A DNA stretch of 64,000 bases. It comes from Gemmobacter sp. 24YEA27 (GTDB lineage: Bacteria; Pseudomonadota; Alphaproteobacteria; Rhodobacterales; Rhodobacteraceae). Below the pieces are notes generated by a model. It did not search any database and was not told where the DNA came from. It worked only from the letters and a program-made list of their open reading frames with translations. The position numbers were made by a program, and so were the translations under genes. Shown one piece after another: positions 8,812 through 18,153 of this stretch; the stretch's first letter is position 1, and each line of letters starts with the position of its first letter. The DNA is taken from contig NZ_JASJPW010000001.1 of NCBI RefSeq assembly GCF_030052995.1, positions 3,028,001 to 3,092,000 on the forward strand, given 5' to 3'.

Positions 8812-10768
8812 ATGAGTGATCCCGTCAAAAGCGGCCCGCCGCTGATTGAATTGCGCGGCATCAGCCGCAGCTTCACCAGCGGCGGCGAGAGCCTCACCGT
8901 GCTGCAAGATGTCAGCCTGACCATCCATGCCGGCGAGATGGTGGCGATTGTCGGCACCTCCGGTTCGGGAAAGTCGACGCTGATGAACGTCATCGGCTGT
9001 CTCGACCGGCCAAATACAGGCAGCTACCACTATAACGGCATCGATGTGACTGCCCTGCCCGAAGAAGGCCGCGCCCGGCTGCGCCGTCTGCATTTCGGAT
9101 TTATATTCCAGCGCTATCAGTTGCTTGCTGACCTCGATGCCAGCGGCAATGTCGAAGTTCCCTCGATCTATGCCGGCCGCCCTGCCCGTGAGCGGTCCCA
9201 TCGCGCGAAAGAACTGCTCACGCGGCTTGGCCTTGGCGAGCGCAGCGACCACCGCCCGTCAGAGCTTTCGGGCGGCCAGCAGCAACGCGTCTCGGTCGCG
9301 CGCGCGCTGATGAATGGCGGCGAGGTGATACTCGCGGATGAGCCGACCGGCGCGCTCGACAACCGCTCCGGCAAGGATCTGCTGGCGCTGCTCGATGAGC
9401 TGAATGCGCGCGGCCATACGATCATCATCGTCACCCATGACCGCGATGTCGCCGCCCGCGCCGGGCGGGTGATCGAGATCTCGGATGGCACGATCCTCTC
9501 GGACAGCGGCCCCGCCCCTGTGACCGGCACCACGCCCGACCCGCGCCGCCCGAGAAAACCGGCCCCTCGCCCGGGCCGGCCGGCTGCGCGATGCTTTCAC
9601 CATGGCACTGCGCTCGCTCAATGCGCATCGGCTGCGCAGCTTTCTGACCATGCTCGGCATCATCATCGGCATCGCTTCGGTCGTGTCGGTGGTGGCGCTT
9701 GGCACCGGATCGCGCGAACAGGTGCTGGAAAATATCGCCTCGCTCGGCACTTCGACCATCACCGTGCGCCCCGGCACCGGTTTTGGCGACCGCAATGCGA
9801 GGCGGATCAACACGCTGATCGACACTGATGCGACGGTGCTGGCTGGCGAACCCTATACCGCCTCGGCCTCACCCGAGATCTCCACCACGGAAAATGTGAC
9901 GCGCAGCGCGGTAACAGCGAGCCTCTCCGTGCGCGGTGTCGGTGCGGGGTATTTCGATGTCGGCGGGTTTTCGGTGGCCAGCGGGCAGCTTCTGACCCAG
10001 ATTGCGATAGACAGCCGCGCTCAGGTCGGCGTGCTCGACAGTGATGCGCGCAACGCCTTCTTTGCCGCAAGCGAGGATCCGATCGGCAAAGTCCTGTTGA
10101 TCGGACGGGTGCCGATTGAGGTGATCGGTGTGGTCAGCGCCTCCGGCCAGAGCTTTGGCCCCTCAACGCCGCGGATTTTCCTGCCCTATACGACGGTCAG
10201 CCAGCGCATCACCGGCCAGAACCGGGTGGATTCGATCACTGTCCGCGTGCACGACGATGCAGATATGGCCGAGGCCGAAGCGGGGATCACCCGGCTCCTG
10301 ACCCAGCGCCATGGCAAGGAAGATTTCTTCCTCACCAATTCCGATACGATCCGCGAGAATCTGACCGCCACCAACCGGACACTGACGCTCCTGATCTCGT
10401 CGATCGCCGTGATCTCGCTGATCGTCGGCGGCATTGGCGTGATGAACATCATGCTGGTCTCGGTGACCGAACGAACCCGCGAGATCGGCGTCCGCCTCGC
10501 AGTGGGGGCAAGGCGCTCCGACATCATCGCGCAGTTCCTGATCGAAGCGGTGCTGGTCTGCTTCATCGGCGGCGTGCTGGGCGTCGCCCTCGCCCTTGGT
10601 GGCGGCTGGCTTGCGGGCCAGATCGGCCAGGAAATCCGGCTGAGCTATTCCACGCTCACCATCATCGCAGCCTTTCTGTCCTCAACGACGATCGGCATCG
10701 TTTTTGGCTATCTGCCGGCGCGCGCGGCTTCGAAACTCGACCCGGTGGTGGCGCTGGCACGGGAATGA
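8812..10768 (+). CDS. macB: MacB-like ABC ATPase-permease, frame broken by one extra base
   Basis: The first frame encodes an ATP-binding domain with Walker [10 protein letters not shown], signature LSGGQQQR and Walker [13 protein letters not shown]. It loses sense after about 9525. The +1 frame continues [20 protein letters not shown] and then the FtsX-like permease: TM1 [19 protein letters not shown], a large periplasmic domain, and TM2-4 ending [15 protein letters not shown]. The full span is 652 codons plus one base, close to the usual MacB length (about 650). The shift lies between the +1-frame stop at 9521 and about 9560, perhaps in the A4 run at 9555-9558. Two separate proteins starting at 8812 and 9602 are possible but would overlap by 227 bases. 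Confidence 0.85.
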
Positions 10769-10792
10769 TCCGCGCGCCGCTCCCTGCCCGGC

Positions 10793-10905
10793 TGCAGAAG
10801 CCTCCGGCGGGGATATTTAAGGACAGAAAATAATCCTCTCTCTCATTTTCTGTCTCAAAATATCCCGGGGGTGAGCGGCAAAGCCGCGAGGGGGCTGGCC
10901 CCCTC
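10793..10905. repeat. Intergenic palindromic repeat element between macB and bfr
   Basis: The arms 10809-10831 and 10845-10867 form a long imperfect stem (GGGATATTT..GACAGAAAAT against ATTTTCTGTC..AAATATCCC). A second small stem follows (GAGGGGGCTGGCCCCCTC). The motif CTCCGGCGGGGATATTTAA resembles the element at 32225-32340. Between converging genes it may also serve as a two-way terminator. Confidence 0.6.
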
Positions 10906-10978
10906 CTTCCCCAAAACCAAAAGAGCCGCAGCAGATTTCCCCGCCACGGCACTTCAAAGTCACAGTTTCAAGCCGCGC

Positions 10979-11464
10979 TTATTCGGCTTCATTCGCCGGC
11001 GAGGCGTTCAGCAGGCCGTAATTCTTGTCGCCCAGTTCTTTGAACAGACCCAGCTGGGTTTCGATGAAGTCGATATGGCCTTCCTCATCCTGGATCAACT
11101 CGTCAAACAGCGCGCGGCTGACATAATCACCGGCTTCGTCGCAATAGCGGCGCGCCTCGATATAGAGATCGCGGGCGCCATGTTCTGCGGCAAGGTCCGC
11201 CTCGAGGATCTCTTTCACATTCTGGCCGATCCGCAGGCTGTCAAGCTTTTGCAGATTCGGGTGGCCTTCGAGAAAGATGATGCGGGTGATGAACTTATCC
11301 GCATGTTGCATCTCTTCGATCGACTCGGCCCGCGCCTTGGCGGCCAGTTTGCCATAGCCCCAGTCGTCGAGCAGGCGGTAATGCAGCCAGTACTGGCTCA
11401 CCGCGGTCAGCTCGGAGCGCAGGCCGGCATTGAGATATTCGATGACTTTCTTGTCGCCCTTCAT
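10979..11464 (-). CDS. bfr: Bacterioferritin
   Basis: A 161-residue protein starting [19 protein letters not shown], the canonical Bfr opening. Met52, the haem ligand, is present in [11 protein letters not shown], and the ferroxidase residues Glu18, Glu51, His54, Glu94, Glu127 and His130 all fall at the expected places (DEEGHIDF for the last two). It forms a 24-subunit cage that oxidises and stores iron in the cytoplasm. ATG 11464 is chosen over a TTG 12 bases upstream because it matches the family start. An Irr box lies about 100 bases upstream, so expression is probably repressed under low iron. bfd is the next gene upstream. Confidence 0.96.
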   Translation of the reverse strand: MKGDKKVIEYLNAGLRSELTAVSQYWLHYRLLDDWGYGKLAAKARAESIEEMQHADKFITRIIFLEGHPNLQKLDSLRIGQNVKEILEADLAAEHGARDLYIEARRYCDEAGDYVSRALFDELIQDEEGHIDFIETQLGLFKELGDKNYGLLNASPANEAE

Positions 11465-11563
11465 GGCAAACCCCAATCGTTGCGCGGGCGCAGGGCCCGG
11501 CTTGCTACGGATGGGCAGAAGGTAAATCGACCCGACGCCGCTGTCTATGGGGGAGAGAAACTT

Positions 11564-11580
11564 TTTAGAATAATTCTAAA
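11564..11580. promoter_or_regulatory. Irr (ICE) iron-control box for bfr
   Basis: TTTAGAATAATTCTAAA is a perfect 17-bp palindrome equal to the published alphaproteobacterial Irr motif TTTAGAA-N3-TTCTAAA. It lies in the bfd-bfr gap, 100 bases before the bfr start. Irr would bind here when haem/iron is scarce and block bfr. Confidence 0.85.
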
Positions 11581-11615
11581 TCTGACAAAAACGCCCGGAA
11601 AAATTCTGGTTTTTC

Positions 11616-11873
11616 TCAGCCGAGGCGGCGCGCGCGCATCGGTTTCAGCATTGGAACGGCCGGTCTCGCCGGATCTCCGGCCACACCAAAGCTCTCGCAG
11701 CTGCGCATCGTATCAAGGAAGACCGGCATGCAACCGCCACAATCCGCCTTCTTGCCAAGCGCGTGATAGACCTTGCCCGGGGTGATGATGGTCGAAGGAT
11801 CCGCCGCCCGCATCCAGTCCACGGCGGCGCGGATCTCATGGTCGGAGATGCTCATGCAATGACAGACGATCAT
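11616..11873 (-). CDS. bfd: Bacterioferritin-associated ferredoxin
   Basis: An 85-residue BFD-like [2Fe-2S] protein. All four ligands are visible: Cys4 and Cys6 in MIVCHCMSISDHEI, and Cys45 and Cys48 in KKADCGGCMP. It delivers electrons to the bacterioferritin haem so that stored Fe(III) can leave as Fe(II). It lies 18 bases after the imelysin gene, suggesting co-transcription, and 151 bases before bfr, from which it is separated by the Irr box. The tail after residue 60 (PARPAVPMLKPMRARRLG) is longer than in the short enterobacterial Bfd. Confidence 0.92.
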   Translation of the reverse strand: MIVCHCMSISDHEIRAAVDWMRAADPSTIITPGKVYHALGKKADCGGCMPVFLDTMRSCESFGVAGDPARPAVPMLKPMRARRLG

Positions 11874-11891
11874 GGCGGCGGTTCTCTCAGC

Positions 11892-13181
11892 TTACTGGAA
11901 GACGGCGTTGGGGTTGTCGAGGCTGTCGGACCCCTCGAAATCGATCTTCGATAGGCCCAGCACGGAAACTGCGCGTTCGATCGAGGCGGTCTGGGTCACC
12001 AGCGCATTGACCGCGCCCATGATCAGTTTCTCGCCCTTTTCATTGCCGGCCTCCAGCATCTGGTCATAGGCGAAGCCTTCCTCGGCGGCGGTTTTGATCG
12101 CATTCAGCGCCGCGACCGAGCTGTCCAGTTCGGCCTTCAGCTGGGTATCGACGGCCGCATCCCTCGCTGCCAGCAGTTCCGACACGGACGGGCCGGTCAG
12201 TTTCGTGCCATCAATGCGGGTATATTCGCCGAGATAGACATTCCTGATGCCCAGCCCGTCATAATAATGGCTGTTATGGGTATTGTCGGAGAAGCAATCA
12301 TGCTCCTCTTCCGGATCCGAGAGCATCAGGCCAAGCTTCATCCGCTCACCCGCCAGTTCACCATATGACAGTGAGCCCATGCCGGTCAGGATCGCCATAA
12401 GCCCGGCCGACGGGTCCTGGACAACCGCTTTGCGCGCCTCGCCCTCAGCCCCCCAGTCACCGGTCATCTCTTCGAGATCCGAGACCAAAAGGTCGGAGGC
12501 CGCGATCAGATAGGCGGCGCGGCGGTCGCAATTGCCGCCGGTGCAGGCGTCACCCGTGGCATAATCGGTCCAGGGGCGGTTGCCCGCGCCCGGGCCGGTG
12601 CCGTTCAGATCCTGACCCCAGAGCAGGAATTCAATTGCGTGATAGCCCGAGGCGACATTGGCCTCGATCCCGTCGGCCTCCTGCAACACATCTGCGATCA
12701 GCGCGGGCGTGATGGTGGTGGCGTCGATCTCATTGCCGGACAATGTGAATTTCGGATTCGCGATCACATTCAGCGTGGCCAGCGGGTTCTCCTCGCTCTC
12801 GCCGTAGCTGGCGGCGTCGACATAATCGATCAGCCCCTCATCCAGCGGCCAGGCGTTCACCTTGCCTTCCCAGTCATCAACCAGCGCATTTCCGAAGCGG
12901 AAGGCCTCGGTCTGCTGATAGGGCACGCGCGCGGCAAGCCAGGCGCTGCGCGCCGCATCCAGCGTTTCCTGCGACGGCTGCGCCACCAGGTTGCCAAGTG
13001 ATTCCCGCAGCACCCGCGCGGTGGCGAGGCTGTCGCCGTAAGAGGCTTCGGCGATATCGGCATAATGTGCCACCACGCCGGCAGGGTCTGCCGCGAGCGC
13101 CGGCGCCGGCGCCGCGAGCGTGGTGCTCAGCAAAGCCGCGAGAACAAGGCGGGAATTTTTCACAAGACGCGGATTTTTCAA
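11892..13181 (-). CDS. Imelysin (peptidase M75-like), iron-regulated periplasmic protein IrpA/ICMP type
   Basis: A 429-residue secreted protein with a signal peptide ending ALAAD at about residue 31. The diagnostic HxxE motif is at His181-Glu184 (GYHAIEFLLWG), and SHYYDGLGIRNVYLGEYTRI is the usual second half motif. Imelysins are iron-regulated periplasmic or outer-membrane proteins tied to iron uptake; peptidase activity is not established. The start codon is TTG 13181 with GGAG eight bases upstream; a GTG at 13163 is an alternative. The first residues hold a direct repeat (KNPRLV then KNSRLV). It leads straight into bfd. Confidence 0.9.
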   Translation of the reverse strand: MKNPRLVKNSRLVLAALLSTTLAAPAPALAADPAGVVAHYADIAEASYGDSLATARVLRESLGNLVAQPSQETLDAARSAWLAARVPYQQTEAFRFGNALVDDWEGKVNAWPLDEGLIDYVDAASYGESEENPLATLNVIANPKFTLSGNEIDATTITPALIADVLQEADGIEANVASGYHAIEFLLWGQDLNGTGPGAGNRPWTDYATGDACTGGNCDRRAAYLIAASDLLVSDLEEMTGDWGAEGEARKAVVQDPSAGLMAILTGMGSLSYGELAGERMKLGLMLSDPEEEHDCFSDNTHNSHYYDGLGIRNVYLGEYTRIDGTKLTGPSVSELLAARDAAVDTQLKAELDSSVAALNAIKTAAEEGFAYDQMLEAGNEKGEKLIMGAVNALVTQTASIERAVSVLGLSKIDFEGSDSLDNPNAVFQ

Positions 13182-13614
13182 GACTTAACTCCGGCGGGAT
13201 GAGGGAAACCGGCCAGCAGGTCAGCGCAGGGTGCGACACGTGGTGCCACGCAGAACGAGCGGGCGGACCTGGCAGGGAAACTGAACGAACCGGTCATATG
13301 GCCTCGCGACGGCAAAGGGATGGATTGGAACCATTGCCTGGCTGCCGGAATGGATGACAAGTTTTATCAGAAAAGTAAAGCCGAGAGTTTTAGTTGGTTA
13401 GGATCCGCTGGCCGGTCAGCCAGCCTGGCAAGGCGGCCGCGTGACCTCCGATGCAGCACGGTCTGGCACCCAAACCTGCGCCGTTCGAGCTTTGAACAGC
13501 CAACCCTGAGCCCCCGCCCGCCCCCCGGTTAAACGCTCTCTTAAAGCTCTGCTGCGAGACGCCCGCCGCCGGCTTCACGGATCACCCGAACGCCTGCGAT
13601 GCGGGACGAAACGG
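13182..13614. other. Gene-free stretch upstream of imelysin
   Basis: I see no gene. The pocket 13350-13400 is relatively AT-rich and probably contains the minus-strand promoter of the imelysin-bfd unit. I could not find a second full Irr palindrome in it. Confidence 0.4.
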
Positions 13615-15197
13615 TCATAGCCCAAGATGAATCGCTCTGTCCCAGGCGAGCGATTCAAGGAATTCCGTGTCGTGGCTGATCACCAACACCGCACCATCAT
13701 AAGCGGCCAGCGCGGCCTCCAATGCAGCGAGCCCGTCCAGATCGAGGTGATTGGTCGGTTCGTCCAGGATCAGCAACATCGGCGGCGGCATCGACCCAAG
13801 GGCACAGGCCAGTCCGGCGCGAAGGCGCTCGCCGCCACTCAATTCGCGCGTATAACGCAAGGCATCCGAGGCTCGGAACCCAAATCGGGCCAGTGCGGCA
13901 TGGGCCTTATGGGGATCTGCCACGGGGTTCAGGTGCAGGAAGTTATCGCGAAGGCTGCGGGCGGGATCGAGCAATCCGACATGCTGATCCAGCAGCGCGA
14001 AGGGCACCATCACCTCCGCCCGCCCGGATTGCGGCATGATCTGACTGGTGATGATCTTCAGCAGAGTGGTCTTACCGCTGCCATTCGGCCCGGCAATGAC
14101 GATCCGTTCGGGGCCGGTGACGGTCAGCGACAGATCGCGGATCACAGGGCGGGCAGGATCATATCCGCCGGTCACCCCGTCCAGTGTCAGCACCGTCTTG
14201 CCGGGGCAAGGCCGGTCGGAGGAATGTCCATACGGAGCGGTTGCAGGATTTCGACCTTTTCGCGCGCGGCGGACATTGCCTCATCCGCCGCTTCGCGCCG
14301 GGCATCCCGCAGACGCGCCCCGGCGCCGCCCGAGGCTTCCGCCCGCCCCCTGGCGAAATCCAGCAGGATTTTTGGCTGATCCCCTCTGGCGCGCGCCCGA
14401 TGCCCGGCACTGTCCTTGCGCGCCTTACGCTCGGCCACCTGCTGCGCGCGACGCGCAGCATCCGAGAGGGCTTTTTCCGCGTCGGCAAGACCACGGGACG
14501 CAGCATTCAGCTCCGCATCCTTCCGCTGCCGGAAGGCACTGTAATTCCCGCCATATCGGGTTGCCCCAAGCGAGGTCAGTTCAACGATGGCGTCCATTTC
14601 TTCCAGAAGTTCGCGATCATGGCTGACGATAATCGCCCCGCCCGTCCATCCCCGGATGAGGTCGATGACCGCCCTGCGCCCATCACGGTCAAGATTGTTG
14701 GTCGGCTCATCCAGAAACAGGAAATCCGGCTCTGCAAGGATCAGGGCGGCAAGGGCGGCGCGACTGCGCTGTCCACCGGAAAGTGTCGCAAGCGGTGTAT
14801 GCGCCGCGGCGGAGAGGCCACAGCGCAAAAGCGCGGCCTCGATCCGGGCTGGCAATGTCCAGTCCGCATCCGCCAGTTCATCGGCCTGTGCAAGCCCCGC
14901 CTCGGCCCGGTCCAGCAAATCAAGCGCGGGCCGGATACCGAACAGGTCGGCTATGGTGTCGTCAGGATGCTCCATCGCCTCCTGTCGCATCATCGCTATG
15001 GCACCGGAAATCTGCACCTGACCGGAAGCCGGTGGTAAATCACCAGAAATCAGGCGCAGAAGCGTGCTCTTGCCGGAACCATTGCGGCCAACGACGCCGG
15101 TCCGTTCAGGGCCGAAGGCCAGGCTGAGATCAGTGAAAAGCGGTGTTCCGTCAGGCGTGGACCAAGACAGATCGGACAGAAAAACGGATGCGGGCAT
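13615..15197 (-). CDS. ABC-F family ATPase (ribosome-protection/translation-factor type), frame broken by one missing base
   Basis: Two ATP-binding domains lie on one chain without membrane segments: Walker A GRNGSGKST, signature LSGGQRSR and FLFLDEPTNNLD in the first; GPNGSGKTT, LSGGERLR and LLILDEPTNHLD in the second, joined by a charged helical linker. ABC-F proteins bind the ribosomal E site; many protect against macrolides, lincosamides, streptogramins or pleuromutilins. The frame breaks at 14203-14206: the first part ends PTGLAPARRC and the other frame continues with LTLDGVTGGYDP. One added base gives 527 residues, the family length. The start is overlapped by an upstream ORF and hairpin, which suggests drug-induced control. 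The resistance role is inference. Confidence 0.85.
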
Positions 15198-15255
15198 GGG
15201 TCTGAACTTCTCGTAGCGAAACCGGGAGGGTGGTGGCGGCGAGGTTCAGACGCAT
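15151..15255 (-). CDS. Upstream ORF (34-codon leader peptide) overlapping the ABC-F start
   Basis: ATG 15255 opens MRLNLAATTLPVSLREVQTH and runs to a stop at 15151, crossing the ABC-F start codon (15197) in another frame. GGAG lies 11 bases before the ATG. The peptide start is hydrophobic, like stalling leaders of drug-induced resistance genes. A ribosome stalled in the first 15 codons would keep the downstream hairpin open. Its translation is not proven. Confidence 0.5.
   Translation of the reverse strand: MRLNLAATTLPVSLREVQTHARIRFSVRSVLVHA
15196..15255 (-). promoter_or_regulatory. Hairpin hiding the ABC-F ribosome-binding site and start codon
   Basis: In the minus-strand RNA, AUGCGUCUGAAC (15255-15244) can pair with GUUCAGACCCAU (15207-15196) with a single mismatch, and CUCG pairs further in with CGAG. 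The 3' arm carries the ABC-F AUG and touches its GAGAAG ribosome-binding site, while the 5' arm is the beginning of the leader ORF. This is the geometry of translational attenuation. Confidence 0.55.
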
Positions 15256-15414
15256 AGGGACAGCTTCTCCGGAAGGTATATGACTGACAGGTAAGGGTCG
15301 CACGGCAATTTTACAAGCCAGCGCCAAAGGGGGCTTTCGGCGCAAACCGGACCGCCGCCCCTTCGGGCCGGGACAGCAGCCTGCCTTGCTAGCGCCGCTC
15401 TCCCTGTAGCTGCA

Positions 15415-15969
15415 TCACTGGAACGGGTTTGACGGTGCCGGTGGCGCGCTTTTGCCGGTGATCGCATCGCCGCATTCAAGCAGGGACGTGATCGAGGCTT
15501 TCGACCCCGAAAGCGAGTAATTCTGCACCTCTTTGCCGTCTTTCGAGCGCAGGAACAGCTTGTTGCCTCCGGCGATCTCCATCACGAAACTCACCGCCGC
15601 ATCGCTGTCGGGCAGGTTGAAGCTTACCGAATTCTGCTTGAGGCTGGCGGCGGTCAGATCCCAGCCCTCGCGCTTGTCGATCTGGACCCGCAGATCCGCG
15701 ACCTGGCCTTCGGTGCCGAAATCCCAGGAGGTGGAAAAGAACTGCAGCTGGATCATCGCATCCTGAAAAATCCAGATCGCAAAGCTTTCCTTGTCGTCGC
15801 CGACAACGGCACGACAGCCGACCTCACCATCATCCCAGCCATGGATATCCACCTTCCAGTGCTTGTGCTGGAACAGGATCTCGCTGGAATAGGCCAGCGC
15901 CGGCACAACCTGAGCCAGCGCAAGCAAAGCGGAAAGCGCGATACCGGAAACACCCCTGGCCAGTTTCAT
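15415..15969 (-). CDS. Secreted protein of unknown function
   Basis: A 184-residue protein with a clear signal peptide (GVSGIALSALLALAQVVPAL, cleavage near ALAYS). The mature part is beta-rich, with one Cys in GEVGCRAVVGDD and a second near the end in SLLECGDAI that could form a disulfide. The spacing loosely recalls invasion-associated locus B (IalB)-like proteins, but I would not name it as such. It stands alone between the ABC-F gene and the acyl-CoA synthetase. Confidence 0.65.
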   Translation of the reverse strand: MKLARGVSGIALSALLALAQVVPALAYSSEILFQHKHWKVDIHGWDDGEVGCRAVVGDDKESFAIWIFQDAMIQLQFFSTSWDFGTEGQVADLRVQIDKREGWDLTAASLKQNSVSFNLPDSDAAVSFVMEIAGGNKLFLRSKDGKEVQNYSLSGSKASITSLLECGDAITGKSAPPAPSNPFQ

Positions 15970-16078
15970 TCTGTGATGTCCTTCAACTGTCGTTCAACTG
16001 CCGTTCACAGGGGTGAGAGTGCTGCGAAAGCCGGGAATCATCAAATGAAAACTCCTGTCATATAGCCGGGAAACCCCG

Positions 16079-18007
16079 TCAGTCGGCCCATTCCCAGGGG
16101 CTGGTAAAGCCGCCAAGCACCGCGTCGACCTGCGCCTCGGTAGCACCGTCCACCTTATCGACCCGGGCGACGAGGCCGCGTTTCTTGTCCTCGATCACCG
16201 TCGTGACCCGCACCGCGAGTCCCGCCTTATCGAGGGCTGCGTTGAAACAGCGGATGATCGCCAGCCTTCGCAGATCGGGCTTAAAGACCTTGCCGACAGC
16301 GGTTTTCGGCAATTCGTGCAGGATCTCGATATATTTCGGCACTGCCGCGCGCTCGGAGATATGGCTTTCGGCATAAGTCATCAGCTCAGACACCGTCACC
16401 GTGGCCCCTTTGACCAGCTCGACATAGGCTGCGGGCAATTCCCCCGCATGCAGATCGGGCTGGCCGATGGCGCCGACAATAGCGACTGCCGGATGGCCGC
16501 TCAGCGCCTCTTCGATCACTGCCGGGTCGATATTATGGCCGCCGCGAATGATCAGATCCTTGGCGCGGCCGGTGATGAAGAGATAGCCGTCCACGTCGAT
16601 CCGGCCCAGATCGCCGGTGCGCAGGAACCGGCCTTCGGCGAAGAGATCCCTGTTCTTGTCGTCCTCGGTATAGGTCGAGCCCTCATAGACCCCAGGCGAG
16701 CCGACGCAGATCTCGCCGACCTCATCGGTGCCGGCCTCGGTAAAGCCGCCCTCTCCGTCGCGGTTCAGGATCCGAACATGGCTATAGGGAAAGATCAGCC
16801 CGACCGAGCCATTTTTCTTTACCCCTGCCGGTGGGTTCACCGCCACCAGACAGGTGCATTCGGTCAGGCCGTAGCCCTCGACAATCTCGACGCCGGTTTC
16901 CTTTTTGAACCGGTTATACAGCTCTATCGGCAAGGGCGCCGACCCCGAGAACCCGGCGCGCAGGCTTGAGATATCGGCATTGACCGGGCGCTGCATCAGT
17001 GCGGCCAGGGCGGTCGGCACAGTGATCAGATAGGTACAGCGGTAGCGCGCGATCAGCTTCCACAGATTGTCGAAAACACCCTCTCCCCGGTATCCGGCCG
17101 GGGTGGGGAAAACGACCTGCGCGCCCGATGAGATCATCGACATCAGGATCGGATAGACGGCAAACACATGGAACAAAGGCAGCGGGCACATGACCACATC
17201 GGTCTCGCGGAACAAAAGCGTGCCGCCGATCCAGCCGTTATAGATCATCCCCGAGACTTTGTGCTGCGCGACCTTGGGCATCCCCGTGGTACCGCCGGTG
17301 TGGAAATAGGCGGCAACGCGGTCGGCGGGACTATCCGGGAAGGTCAGCCGGTCGCCAGGCTGACGCGCCAGCGCGGTGTGGAAACTTTGCACATCCGCCG
17401 TATGCGCGACCGGGTTTTTCGGCCGGACCAGCGGCACGATGAATTTCTTCACCCCGGTCAGATAGGTGAGGAGATCAATTTCCAGCACATGTTTCACATT
17501 GGGCGCATGGCGCACGGCCTCGGCCACTTTTTGCGCGATATCTGTCTTGGGAAAGGCACGCAGCGTCACCACCACCTTCGCCTTCGTCTCACGCAGGATC
17601 GAGGAAATCTGCGACGGCTCCAGCAGCGGGTTGATCGGATTGGCGATCCCCGCAACCATGCCGCCCAAAAGCGTCACCGCCGTCTCAAGTGTATTGGGCA
17701 GCACATAGGCCACGACATCGCTCGGCCCGACCCCGAGCGCGCGAAAGAGATTCGCCGCCCGCGTCACCTGGTCATGCAACCCGGCCCAGGTCAGGGTCGC
17801 ATTTGCCGCCCCGGGATCCGAGAGCAACTGATAGCTGATCGCCGGTCGCGCGCCATGGGCCCCTTTCACCCGGCTCAGCGCCTCATAGATGGTGCGGGGA
17901 ACATCGCGGTCCGCCCAGGGCATCTCGGCTTCAAGCGCCCTGAAATCGTCTTTCGTGGCGTAGACCTTCTGCCCTGCAGCTGCAGCGCCTGTCGCGGTTC
18001 CTGCCAT
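16079..18007 (-). CDS. Acyl-CoA synthetase (AMP-forming, ANL superfamily)
   Basis: A 642-residue enzyme. It shows the phosphate loop AAYFHTGGTTGMPKVAQHK, the GYGLTECTC motif, the hinge TGRAKDLIIRGGHNIDP and the C-terminal lysine motif LPKTAVGKVFKPDLRR. These activate a carboxylic acid to its CoA thioester through an acyl-adenylate. ATG 18007 has GGGGAG nine bases upstream. The long N-terminal part and 60-residue tail after the lysine motif match the large acyl-CoA synthetases common in Rhodobacterales. The chain-length preference is not readable. Confidence 0.85.
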   Translation of the reverse strand: MAGTATGAAAAGQKVYATKDDFRALEAEMPWADRDVPRTIYEALSRVKGAHGARPAISYQLLSDPGAANATLTWAGLHDQVTRAANLFRALGVGPSDVVAYVLPNTLETAVTLLGGMVAGIANPINPLLEPSQISSILRETKAKVVVTLRAFPKTDIAQKVAEAVRHAPNVKHVLEIDLLTYLTGVKKFIVPLVRPKNPVAHTADVQSFHTALARQPGDRLTFPDSPADRVAAYFHTGGTTGMPKVAQHKVSGMIYNGWIGGTLLFRETDVVMCPLPLFHVFAVYPILMSMISSGAQVVFPTPAGYRGEGVFDNLWKLIARYRCTYLITVPTALAALMQRPVNADISSLRAGFSGSAPLPIELYNRFKKETGVEIVEGYGLTECTCLVAVNPPAGVKKNGSVGLIFPYSHVRILNRDGEGGFTEAGTDEVGEICVGSPGVYEGSTYTEDDKNRDLFAEGRFLRTGDLGRIDVDGYLFITGRAKDLIIRGGHNIDPAVIEEALSGHPAVAIVGAIGQPDLHAGELPAAYVELVKGATVTVSELMTYAESHISERAAVPKYIEILHELPKTAVGKVFKPDLRRLAIIRCFNAALDKAGLAVRVTTVIEDKKRGLVARVDKVDGATEAQVDAVLGGFTSPWEWAD

Positions 18008-18153
18008 GCCGTTCTCCCCTTCAGCGCCCCGTCTCCCGCGCGGCTCATCACCGGAATGTGGCAACGGGGGCGAGGCTTGCCAACCTTTTTCGCCGCTTTT
18101 CAACGCAAGGTCAAAGCAACAGCCGGGTCATGCATGGCGGAATACCTGACCTG

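Noticed and set aside
13182..13614. Second Irr box before imelysin
   Set aside because: No TTTAGAA-N3-TTCTAAA-like palindrome is present; only a general AT-rich pocket.
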